64,000 nt of DNA, from NCBI GenBank assembly GCA_016801885.1, contig CM028887.1, positions 21,149,615 to 21,213,614 on the forward strand. Direction: 5' to 3'. Position 1 is the stretch's first letter, and each line of letters begins with the position of its first letter. Source of the stretch: Toxotes chatareus (taxonomy: Eukaryota; Chordata; Actinopteri; Toxotidae). The notes beneath the pieces were generated by a model. That model did not search any database and was not told where the DNA came from. It was given only the letters and a program-made list of their open reading frames with translations. Shown here in pieces: positions 8,763 through 20,879 of the stretch. Position numbers and translations under genes: made by a program.

Positions 8763-11700
8763 TCCCCAGAGGCTCTCTCACATAAGGCAGCACTGTTGAG
8801 TGTTTGACAGGCCTTAATCAACGGAGCACTATAGTGCCAACAGATCCCATCTACTGTCCCATAAGACTCGGGACATGCAGCCTAATTAGCCCTGGCTTAC
8901 TCTGCTATACATTATTATGTCTGCACGCGTGTGTTTCCTGAGTAAGCAAGTGTGTGAGTCACTGAATGAGAGAGCAAAAAAACAAAAAAAACAAAACATA
9001 ACATGCAGGTTTACACGCACGTGTGTGGGTGTACCAGTTCAGACGGATGTGAAGAGAAATGTGCAGCCTTGTGCTGCTGTACTCCCCTGCAGCAGGATGA
9101 GTGGTATTATGTTTGTTCGACTACGATGTGAAGCACTAAAAAGGTATCCTGCTGATGCTGGGGAGGAAATGACTCGGATTAATGGCAGATAAACACTCTG
9201 ATGATCATTTTCAGCGTTTAACTCTAGCTCACTGACACACATGCTGCTTGATTAATTAGCACCCCTGAAACAGAGAGAGATTGAAATAACAGTGAAGGTA
9301 GGCTTCGCTCTCACCACTGTAACATGACCGCCTGCACATGGAGAGCAGAGGAAGGCATGTTTGTCACCACTGAATACATTTACATATTACATATATTATA
9401 CAAAATAACTGATTTGTAACCTGCACATTTCACACCCAATAACACACCTAAATTAAATAATAATACAGATAATATGTAAGGTGTGTGTTTTCACTTACCA
9501 TACTATTAGCTTTAAGGTTTTAGGTGTTAAAAGTAACAATTATTAAGCTATTAAAATTACACCAGTGAAGCACGGTGTGCCCTGGGTGAGAATGGGCACT
9601 GTTTTTTTTTTTTCAGTCAGTCCCACATTCACCATCCTGTTACCATAAATAACACATGAAATGTGTATTAATCTGCAGCTGAAAACCTCCACTGATCACT
9701 CCTGTTTGAGTAACGATTGATAACAAACATTTTTCGGCATCTTTAAAAAGTGAAAGTCTGTATTTGTGACCTGTTTTCAAAGTTTTATGTCAGTAGGCAT
9801 CAATAGATTTGGGGCTTAGAGCCACAGACAGCCTGGGGGGAAATTGTAAAGTACTGAGAAAAGGAATAATGCACTGTTAGTTTCGGTCTTTTTATGGGAT
9901 TAGTTGTCAATAACAAAAACATAGACTATCACCAGACTTATTTTTTAAGTTCACTGTGTGAGTGACTCCTGGCAGACCCTTAGAGGTTCTCAGTTTTTAT
10001 TTTTTAATGAGCACTTTCAGAGTATTTGGTCTGGTCTAATTATCAGTGTGTCTGAATATTTTAGGAGATTTGGCTTTTAACAGTAAGGGCACTGAAGTAA
10101 CATCCTCTTATCCTCTTATAATAATGTGGAAGTACAATACAACATGAAAATATATGCACACTGTTATGTAAATCTAAATTAAGTAGTTTGGAAACCAGTT
10201 TAAACTGCAGTCTGCACCTGACAACAGTGATAAACTCTTGGCGTTCTGCTGCCTCCTCTCTCTCGTCTCTTTTCTCTCCTGACTTCATCTCTCTCTGTCT
10301 CAGCTATCTTCTCTCCGTCTTGCTGTATAACTGCAATATATGAAGATTTATAAATCTGATGTATAGAAGCATATATAGCATGTGCACAGCACTCTTCTTC
10401 CTTTTAATAACATTTTACATAATTAAATCCGATGTAATGCGCAATAGGTTATACTCAAAGTCACAAACTCAACATCTAATAGTTAGATACCTGATGATTG
10501 ATTTCACCTCTCATCCCTCATCCTCTGTCTGTGTAGCCTGCAGTATGGAGATACTGAGCATCAAGATTTCACGTTCCAGCAGGCAAAACTGTTCTGCAGT
10601 CAAACTTATCTTTAAACCAAGTCAGCATCCTCAGGGTAAACGTAATGCAAAATATCAAAAACTCATGACAATTACAAATTGTATTTCCGAGGCCCAAACA
10701 AAGACAAAAACAAAATTTATTGTTAACATTTGTTGTAAACGTACTGCAAAATAACCTGCAGTTTAAATGAAAAAGTAGATGGATGTGTTTTAAGAGGACA
10801 CAATCTCTGAAAGTGAAGGTGAATGATTTATTTGGAGGACCTTTTTAAGAATATTGTTCGGCAGCCTGTACAAATTGAACTGAATGTCACAGTGAAACTT
10901 ACAAGCATGTATTTCAGAAAACAGAAAGGTTTGCAGTGTTGTAATATTATTTAGACCCTTGTACAGACTTTTGCTCTGCTTGATGTTCAGCCTTTGAAAG
11001 CCACTTTGCGTTTGGAAACAATGAAGACTTTATCAGTAAAGGTTGCGGTCATTCGACCAAGAAGCTCTCAGCCAAGTCAACTAACAATCCAAGAAAGCAT
11101 CAAGCGTCCATCTGGCCACTAGCGCCAGCCAGCTTGCCAACACGCAGATGGTCGATTTTTGATGTTTCTCCACGTTTAAAGAGTCAATCGCTCATTAGTC
11201 CAAACCCAGTACATAAATATCTGACATTTATCTTGTTTATATATTTATTTATTTGTTCTTGCAGATTAGAACCATACTGAATGTTTGCTTTTTCTTCATT
11301 TATAGCTTTGTACAAATCTTACCTCTGACTTGATAAAATCACACATTATGTCTTTTTTTACTTTCTGCCAGATTACATGACAACAAGTGGCCACCCTACA
11401 TATACGTGTACACCAATCACAGACTGAGCTTGTGTTGTGTCCTGCTATGCACCTCAATGCCTCCAAAGCTGCATATTAATGCGGCTTCATAAAATAACCA
11501 GCCCACTCTGAAACTTGCAGTCTCACAGTCATCTGCAGTGCAAATCTAAGTAGACAGTATTCATTTATAGAGAGTGGACAGAACAGATGTGAGGATGGAA
11601 AGCTCCACTAAGAGCACATACTGTGCATTCCCCGGCCAAATACAAATAACTTATGGGCGAAATGTTCAATTTCCAAATTTCAGAAATTATAATGACAAAA

Positions 11701-12556
11701 AAATAGAACATCATCAGCCTTATATTTTAACTTTTAAAGTATACCCACATGCATTTCCTTACCCATCTACAGGTACTAATCTGAATAAATACAACATGTA
11801 AACACAGTTACAAGAAGTCTTACTGGAGTACAGTATATTATTCCCCACACAAATTTAACAATAATAAAACATGTATAATTGGCTTATTTTCTTGTTTTTT
11901 ATCAACATGCCAATATTATATTTTTGTGGCATTTTGCCTTCACTGGACAGCAGACTGTTAAGAAAAAAACAGGAAACGAGGGTTCTGTGGAACTGTGGAT
12001 GTTCCCATTATGCATCTTAACCAGTACACCACTGAATGCCCCTAAATGCCATCATATTTACATCCTGAAAATGTCCACAGTAGTCATTTGCATCATTACA
12101 GTCTTTAACAATCTCCTTCTGTCACACAAACCCTAAAGCTTTCAAAAGTGACAGTGCATTTTTCACCACCCTCAAACTCAGGTTCCTTTTCCTAGGATAC
12201 CATAGATGCATCCTGAGGGCCTGAAAAAGATTCAGACTGAAGAATTTGTGACAGCTCAATAGTATGCATGTATACTTTCATCAGCTACACTGGATATGCG
12301 AGCAGCTTCACTGACTTTCTTCTTGCGTGTTTGTTATGGTCCAACCCCACTGTTATGCCTTCATGAACAATTCCTCCTTGCAACATTCAGCAAAACAACT
12401 AAAAATGTTGTTTCCTTGTGACTTTTAAAAATCTGCACCGGGGCCAGTGAAACACTCAAGCTGAGATGAGAATCGATCTGAAACCGTGGGTTGGGAAAAT
12501 TACCATCTGAAGCCACTATCATCAGCCACTAAAAGATTTAAACGAAATGGAAATGG

Positions 12557-12800
12557 TTAGACTTTGATCACCAGCTGACTGGTAATGACACTTATCTCTC
12601 CTATCTTCTTTCCAGTGGACAGAGTAATGACATCATCTTTCAGGGCCAGCATGCTCCGGCCGCTGGAGAGCTGCACATCCGGCAAACGCGAGAAAAAGAT
12701 CCGTAACAGTCAAATCCGTTTTCAAGTACCTCCACACTGCACTGCTCCAACTTATATTGCCAAGCCAATATATTTCCAGCCAGGCAGAAGAAAGGCAGTA
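12557..12800. other. Conserved-looking block, possible non-coding element or isolated exon
   Basis: It has balanced composition with CpG dinucleotides, unlike the AT-rich flanks. On the plus strand a strong pyrimidine tract ends in CTTTCCAG at 12607-12615. On the minus strand 12557-12709 is open for 50 codons and includes the protein-like run LSSGRSMLALKDDVITLSTG. Neither strand gives a full acceptor-donor exon that I can defend. Confidence 0.3.
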
Positions 12801-15238
12801 CATGCTTGCGAGCTGGAGTGGGTGCTAAATATTTCAATACAACAGCTCGCAGACAGTGAGAAAGAGAGTGAGAGAGCAGAAGATGCAGCAGGGCTTGGTG
12901 CTAGACACTGTGGGAGCAGCAGTGAGGGGTGACAGGTTGGTGCCGGTGTTACATGAGGAAGTGTCTGAAAACATCAGCAATCGGACAGATAACAACACCA
13001 GGGACGTTAAGAGCGAGAAGAGGGCCAAGGCCACATGGCACATTGATCAGAGAGGCTGGGGGAAGGCATCCGTCGAGCTTCCACTTATACACCTGCTGGT
13101 ACAAGGTGCGTGTGAGCAGGAGAGAGGCAAGAAGAGATGAGCTTTTATTCTCACAGACAACATGACCACAGGCAAGGATACCCAGCTGAGAATAATGTGA
13201 GTTCATACACAGTGTTCATAAATTTATGCATGGAGAAGAAGAATGGGAAGTGTCTGCAGAAATCAGCTGTACATCCAGCAGACACATGAAATTTAAAAAA
13301 AAAAAAAAAAAAAAAAAGCGGAAAAGGTTTATGAATGTTGGACAAAGATCCTATTTTCTTTGAAAAAATACAAGCAACTGTCGCCTATTATCATGCTGGC
13401 TGGTTTCAGTGCTAGTCATACATTTCAAAGTCTGGACCCAAATCATGAAAACCGTTGGGGAAACCAGTACAGAAACACAAGTCTGGCAGTTTATTTCCCC
13501 CTGCTCCCCATCCTTCACCCAGAGTCGGCCCTGTCTGTCCCTCAGAGTTCAGCTCCTGCACACTCACGAGCATAGATTACACATGCTGTATTATCATCAC
13601 AGTAGCTCAAGGAGGGCAGCTTGTTCCAGCCTAAATTTGAAGAAAACAGGAACTGTAACTTTCTTTCACACTGATCCTCTGTATTATACTTGTATTTTCA
13701 AACCCAGGGGTCATTAACTATAATGATGAATTTAACAATGACTACTTTAAACTAATGATGGCAAGCTGCAACATGATGAAGAAATATATATTTATTTTTG
13801 TGCATGCCATTTTCCATTAACAAGTCTGTCTCTGGACGGCAGATGATACAGCCTATGCAGGACGTGATGTTATGCCTGGGCTATACTTTTATTAGCTGTT
13901 ACATTTGGGCTATTTTCAAGATGGGAAAAAAATGACATAACTCTTAGCATGAGAAAGATTTCCACATAAAACTGACAGTCCACTAGTAATGATGACTTAA
14001 CGGCTTTGCAACAAGTAGAAATGCTCAAATTTACGAGGCACATTTGCTAGCTTATTGGCTAATCATTTGCTAGATATTAGTGGGTAATGTAAATATCAGT
14101 TCTTGTGCTTTGAATATTATGATTAAGTTTTTTTTTTTTTTTTTTGACAAATTAACTGCTTGTGTCAATGAGGCTCACAAACGGGATCTATTGGAATGAA
14201 GAAAGAGTTGTCGTTAGTTTTGTTCCATCTAGCACCAGATTCAGAGTTTATCAGGAATAATTAATGAAAGGGGTAGTCCGTTAGACTATCATGAAAGTAA
14301 TTAGACATTACACTGTCCTCACTGGAAACCATGACAGCAGTTGTTCAGTCATTATTCTTCTTTTAATCCTTTCATGCATGAATTATGAAAACCTCAGTCA
14401 TGATTTTTTTCCAGAATGTTTTTTATCCCTCTTTAGGCATGAAAAAACAGTGCATTTGAAATTTTGTTTATGAACCTGTTTTTCATGGAGTAACAAACAT
14501 GTCCATTCTGTTTGAAAACTATGAAATAAAAACATTTTTAATGCTGCTTATCTGATGTTATCTCACAACGTTGTCTGCGGGTGTACAAATGTTCCTTCTC
14601 CCCTGTAACTTGCAATCGTACTCTCACGTAATCATGTCCTGCTCATCTCCACTTCCCAACCATCTTGTATGGCAATTGGCAAATCATCCAGGGCACAAGA
14701 CACAGCATGCTGACATACATCAGATTTACTTGTGTGCTACTTGTTATATATTTATTCATTAGATTGAATTTAATCTAATTTAGTTCACTGGTGACTACTC
14801 AGGATTTGTGTAACATATTGGAAGGTATGGATATTTTAAGGAGAAGCAGAAGGCCATGCCTAAGCCGGATAACACTAAAACTACATAATGTTACATTGAA
14901 AGGAGCCAATACACCTGTAAAAAGGTTGCCATTTATTAAACTGAATCACCTGTTCAGGTGACAGACAAGGGGATGTTGTTCTTTTGATAGCTTTTATCCT
15001 AAAACAAAACAGCCTTTTCCCCAAGCCCACTCTGTTGAATTAACATATTAGGGTTATTCAGACTTGGTGTAACACAGCCATTGATTCATTAGATTCACTA
15101 AGAGCCTATGGTGGATTTTAAAATGCTGATCAGCTGTGTATTTGAGTTAAGATGTACAATGGAAAAAAGTCAGGAGGGGGAACAGAGAGAGACTGAGAAG
15201 GAGGCATAGAGATGGAGACAGAAAGAGACAAGGCAAAG

Positions 15239-15260
15239 TGTGTGTGTGTGTGTGTGTGTG
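15239..15260. repeat. (TG)n microsatellite
   Basis: About 11 TG dinucleotides inside a purine-rich region. Confidence 0.9.
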
Positions 15261-15438
15261 CCAGGAGAGTGAAGCAACTGAGAAAGAGACAGAGACAAGG
15301 AGACAGCTCCCAGCAGAACTCTAAAACAACAGCATGTCTTGCTGACGGATGATACGCTGAGGCCGGCTGGCTAGCCATGCGAGCAACCCATTCCCTCCTG
15401 AACAACCCGTCACAGAATAGGATCCACATCAGCAGTGC

Positions 15439-15652
15439 AAGAGAGGAGGGGAGATGGAAGGAAAGAGAGATGAGAAGGAGGAAAGGAGGGGAGGAGAAGG
15501 TCAGAGGAGGAGAGAAAAGGGTACAAGAGGAATAGGTGAGAAGGGAGGAGATGGCACGATAAGGGGAAGACGTAGATCAGTGGGGAAGAAAGACGAGAGG
15601 GAGAGAGTCGAAGTGAATCAGAGAGCAGGCCAGGGAGATTTGAAAAGGGCAG
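15439..15652. repeat. Purine-rich (GA/GGA) tract
   Basis: Over about 210 bp the plus strand is almost only A and G, with GGAGGGGAGG-type runs. The open frame through it is compositional. Confidence 0.85.
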
Positions 15653-16224
15653 TTAAGCCGACTTCCTCAATTATTCATTTAGAAATCAATACAACCCCCA
15701 TGCAGAAGCGAGGGAGGTTAAAGAAAGAACGCCAGAGGAGAAGAAGGTGGATGATAGAATTTCAAGTGATTTAGTTAATAATTTGCGATCAGTTATTTAG
15801 CTTTGGATGCCTGTGATTCCCAAACAGCCTTTACTGTACCTTCTGACGAGTTGACCCTGGAGTTATGAGAAAAAAAAAGACGTGAATGTTGTGGCCTGAG
15901 AGGTCAGACTGTCCTCAGTGCTGTTTCACGGCAGAGAAAGGAAGAGTTAAGCTGACAACTGAAAGGCAAAACATGAGTGTTGTGTGAGGAATGTGTTCTT
16001 AAATGACTTGCCTGGATTAAGGACAAGGTTGTAAAAAAAAAAAAAAACCAACACAGAAAATGGTTGTAAAAATAAACAATAAAAATACGTCATGGATTCA
16101 CCTTCCAGAGGGAGAGCTTTTCCTCTTGTTTTTAATGTGTAGCTGTTGAGTCATAAGGCGAGGAAAGCTGCTGACTGGTCTAACAAGAAAATTTACACAT
16201 AAGTGAGGGCAAGAACCTTTTGTT

Positions 16225-16365
16225 TGTGATCAGATCTACCCATTAAACCCCCTGACTCATCAGGTCCTCGCAGCCTCCTCTCCAAACTTTTCCTTTGTGT
16301 GCCACGGCCAGAGGGATCGAGGGGATAAATCTCTTAAATGTCATGAAGACTGATGGCGGGTGTGT
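16225..16365. other. Candidate conserved non-coding element
   Basis: A GC-balanced, non-repetitive block with motif-like runs such as CCTGACTCATCAGG (an AP-1-like core) and TGTGCCACGGCCAGAGGGAT, set in AT-rich DNA. Conservation is inferred from texture only. Confidence 0.25.
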
Positions 16366-16861
16366 TAAAGTGTGGTGACATTACTGCCTCCACTCTCCCT
16401 CTTCCTAAGTCAGGCTTGTCTGCCTTCTGCACTGACATTTCGCCGGCCGTGTTTACGTGGGACTCGCCAGCCAAGATGTCACTCCGAGATTTATAGTTGT
16501 GAACACTGCCTGGTGAAGCGGAGAGAAGGTGTGCGCAACCAGGTAGAGAGAAGGCGAGAACAAATGAATTTGACCATTCATCGGCTTTCCATCTTCCCGC
16601 TTTCCTTTTTTAACTTTCATCTGCTCCTCCTTCCCTTGATATCCACTGTCATTTCCTCTGAGCTATGAAATTCTTTTCCCCTCCAGTCCTGTTTTTTTCT
16701 TTGTTCTAAACAACTGATTCTCTTCTTAAGTTTCAGCTTCTCTTTTCTCTTTATTTGTCTTTTCTTCTCTTGTTATCTACTTGTTTAATTATTTTGTTTA
16801 ATTATTTAGTCTTAATGAGAGATAATTTGCATCTTATGGTTTCCCCCCCTCACTTGCTGTT

Positions 16862-17000
16862 TAAAGGATAAGGCTGGCATTTTCTGCTTCAAAAGCAGCA
16901 ATGCACAAGTCCTGTGGTACTCTACACCGAATGGATTTGTTCCATCTGAAGATATAAACATTTAAAAACTGGTCCCACAGATGTTTCACTTTCAAAAATG
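16862..17000 (+). repeat. Fragment of a teleost interspersed repeat
   Basis: Phrases such as AAAGGATAAGGCTGGCATTT and CACAAGTCCTGTGGTAC recur in fish genomes as I remember them. Only part of the family is present. Confidence 0.45.
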
Positions 17001-18959
17001 GCTAAATAAAAAAATTATTTCCTAAAAACAGCTGGGAACTGCAGTTTCCAACAAATGCTTCAACAAACAGGAAGAAATTTGTTGTATTTTTCAGCTGTGG
17101 ATTCGGTACAGGTTTAGACCTCCAGTAGGTGCGGTGGAGCTGTTTTTACACGAGTGGGTTCCTGATTTGTTTATCTACTGTACATGCATGAGGATGTGCA
17201 TGCACATGCAGCTAACTGTCAGTCAGCAAGATAGCTCAGGATGATAAGTTCACACAGTTTATTCAAAAGAAACGTTTGTATTCCAGTTACATAACTGTCT
17301 GAAAATCCTTCCTCTTCATGGAGACGTTTATACTCTGACAGAGGAGGGTTAAATAAGACTGGCTGGTGAAATACAGTGAATAAACTAGCTCTCTCCATTT
17401 TGGACTCTCAGCAGCCATCGAGACCAACGCTAAAGTCAACGCAAATTTCATTGCGTTTCACGGATCATGTAAAGTTTTACCAGCTTTTTTTTTTTTTGTG
17501 TGCTCATGTTTTCAGTTTTTCTTCTCTCTCTCCTCTCTTCTCATTTGGTTTTCTTTCACCTGTCTTCCCTTTTTTTCTTTTTAACAGATTTTTTTTCTTA
17601 TTTTTGAGCTTCTCTTCTCTCTCTTTTCAAAAACTAATCTCTTATAAATCACCAAAATTTTCCTGGCTGTCATATTTTTAAATAGTCTCATTGTAAGTGA
17701 TGAAAGTGACGTTGTGAAAAAAGCATACATCATATCACAGTTTCTCCTCGACTTAATTTATCCCTTGGGGAGAAACACAAACCATATGACAGGAAAATCT
17801 AAAGCTTACTCTTGCAGGGCAACTTCACTATTGCTTTACACACCATTTTCCTCCTCGTTAAACGACTCTTTTAACAGTCCTGGTTAGTAAAATGAGATTC
17901 AGTGAAAAGAGAATAGTCAGAGAGGAAGGGGAAAATGTGACCAAATGCAGGATAGAAAAAGAAGAACACATAAGAGCACAACTTTTCTCATGGTTCAATG
18001 TCACAGACATGTACCACATAACTCTGCGTGGTGATTTACTGTGAGACAAGAAGTCACATCTCAAGGGCATTGTTTTTCCTTCCTTTATGGGTGGCATGAA
18101 AAACGTCCTTTCTCCCCTGCTGTGCCCCAGTATGCCGTGTGTGACCCACATAAAACAGTCAAAAGGAACAACTACTCCCGCCTATGTGCTTTCTGTTTGT
18201 ACACATCATATGTCATGGCACGCTGAGTGTCATCATTGCATGGTGGGGACATCAACTTCCTCTGTGGGAGCAGCTCTGCTGTATAATGTGTGGGATGCAT
18301 CATTCCTCAGCCACGGCACCAACCTCCAACAAACCACAATCTCTCAGTGTGAAGAAGTGATCTGTCATGCCAGCAAGGTGGCACACCGAGTCCCACTAAA
18401 ACATGCACTGTGAATTGTTTCTTTATGTAATGAACTACATCTCACTGACACCATGTCAGTGTGACTGTTTGTTCTAAATATATTTATCATGTATCGGCAC
18501 GTGTAACGTCTGTGTATCCCCACATCCAAAGATCCACCTTTCAGGAACTAAGAGTCAACTTTGATGTTAGCTGGATGAAACTACATGTTTGACATTATCC
18601 AATCGACTCTGGAGAAATTTTAAGGGTCCAGTGGTTCACATAAATTCCTTACACATAATCCTCCAATAGCTGAAAACCTGAAAACAATTACAGAAACTGG
18701 AAGCACAGGGTTTTCAGCTAACAGCAGCTTCTTTGATAGATATATATGTAGTAATATATAGGGCTGCTTCTTCTTCTGTCTTGCTTAAGAGAAGTGAATA
18801 AAAACACCAGGTTGAAAAACAGTGTGTAACTGCTTTTCCTGGTTGCGAGTTCCACATGCGTTGTACCTCTGCTGGCTGTGGTCAGTATTGTGCTCTATTA
18901 CACACGTAACCTCACCCAGAAAGGATGTCACAGTGTACTGACCACACCCTGCAGTACAC

Positions 18960-19070
18960 TGCAACTAGTGCAGGGGTCTTCAACGTTTTTCAGGCCAAGG
19001 ACCCTGAAACTGATGGAGAGATGGAGCAGCACTTGATGCAGTAATAAAATACAATGCACCATTAAAAATT
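18960..19070 (+). repeat. Fragment of a percomorph interspersed repeat
   Basis: The phrases TTTTTCAGGCCAAGGACCC and GATGGAGAGATGGAGCAG resemble a dispersed fish repeat, recalled from memory. It has no coding content. Confidence 0.5.
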
Positions 19071-19674
19071 GTAAGTACCTGAGAGTATAGTTAACACTAG
19101 TTCCATCTTGACCTGCCACAACAATATAATGCTATTTTTATGTAATAACTATTTTAATGTAATGCATGATAGTACATTTTTAGGCAGACTGAGTAGTTTT
19201 GTTATTTTATGCTTATTTTGTTGATAATACTTTAGCTGTTCTTAAGTAGAATATGAATGCTGGGCTTTTACCTGTGATTGAATATTTTTTACATTGTTGT
19301 GTTTTGGTACTTACTTAAGAAAAGGATGTGAGTACTTCTTCCACTACTGTTGTTTATGTGGTAAGGAACAGGGATTTTATGCGTCCGAAGGTGATGATAA
19401 GATAAGGTTTTGTTAATCCTTTAATGCCAGAATATTTAAATTACCTACCTCACAGTATATCTTCCTCTCATTTTTCTCATAGGCTCCACTACTAGGTTAT
19501 ATTTTGTCCATGCTCCAACACAACACAGCCCACTGCAGAAGCCTTGTAAAACAGACAAACATCATATCCCCATCCAGCCCTGTGAGGTTTCTTCTCCCTC
19601 TTGTCTTCCCTCCCTGCCTGCCGGGCTGTACCAGTCTTTCAGTCCTGCCTGTTCTCCACGCTCACAGGCCCAGT

Positions 19675-19805
19675 CAGTCATGATGAATGTGGAACAGGGC
19701 CCAGCCCAGGCTCCTACCATTACCCCGTGACAATTTATTACCCTTTATCTGTGGGCACAATTAACCCAGGCCCAGGAAATAGGGACTTATCAGTCCTTCA
19801 TTACC
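19675..19805. other. Candidate conserved non-coding element
   Basis: Non-repetitive block with CAATTTATTACCC, CTTTATCTGTGGG (GATA-like TTATCT core) and ACAATTAACCCAGGCCCAGG. The dense binding-site-like words resemble vertebrate developmental enhancers. Not tested by alignment. Confidence 0.3.
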
Positions 19806-19929
19806 AGGACCTGCTCATGTCCCCATCCCTCTCTGTCACCTGCAGCACACACACACATACACACACACATATACACACACTTCTCTGTCTGTGTGAGCTT
19901 TGAGTTTCTCTTTTTGTATATGGCGTGCT

Positions 19930-19970
19930 GTCCCTCATTCCATAGACACACACACACACACACACACACT
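19930..19970. repeat. (CA)n microsatellites
   Basis: A CA tract at about 19947-19970, with further interrupted CA tracts at 19845-19880. Confidence 0.9.
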
Positions 19971-20879
19971 CTCTTAATCTTGCTGTCTTTCACATGTCCT
20001 TTTGTTCTCTGTCACACAAACACTCTGATTTTCTTTGAGATTTTATTTTTAAACTAAAGATGATGAGCGCCCACAGTGACATTACGGAGCTGGTGTTCTC
20101 ATCTGTGTTTTTATAGCCCATTACATTAACACACCATTGGCCTAAAACAGAAAAGAGAAAAGAAAAAGCCCTCGCTGTGGACAGTTTTCCCTGGAACTGC
20201 TTTTTACTGAAAAAACAGGGAATTATCCAGATTAATAGAGACATTGTTTCAGTGCTGTGACCATAAGAAACTAAAGTAAAGTAAGTAAAGTAATGAAACC
20301 TAAGATACTGGAATGGCTAGATGCCACAACTTGTGTATGTTTCTTTTTTTGGGGGGGGGATTTTGGTGAACTGAGCTGTTGCGATACAGGTGATCAAAAA
20401 TACACCTTTTTCACAGCCATAGAGCTGTTCAATTGTCACAAAAAACAATGGCTTTAGGTGTTCTTTATAAAGATTGTAACTAAATAGGTTTATAAAAAGT
20501 ATTTTCACCACAGACTACAATTATAAAAGAGATGCCTGTAAAACATTTGACAGGACACCTCGATTTGCAAACAAGTTCAAATATTAGCTTTTCGTTTATG
20601 ATCTTTTAATCTGGAGGTTTTATATTTGCAAATGTTTCCCAGAGCCTAGAGAAGACATTTTTATGTGCATAATCCCAATGTAAAGTCTATGGGCAGAGCA
20701 GGATCTTTTGGGCAATTTTAAATATACCAGAACACATCTATATCCACCCTCAATGTGATTTTGAAATACAATTAAGATCAAGAGCAAAACAGACTCAGAG
20801 AGGAAAAATTAAACATGGGGAAGCCTAGATTTCTTGCAAATTTCTAAATATGTGCTTTAAAAATACAAACATTTCAGAC

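Larger units (their letters stand above)
8003..16190. other. Gene-free intergenic DNA
   Basis: I see no convincing exon series on either strand. It contains (TG)n at 8736-8762 and 15239-15260, a T-run at 14130-14147, an A-run at 13295-13317, a purine-rich tract at 15439-15652, and one conserved-looking block at 12557-12800. Confidence 0.55.

Noticed and set aside
15454..15774. 106-codon Arg/Glu/Lys-rich ORF
   Set aside because: Produced by the polypurine tract. There is no splice context or recognised family.
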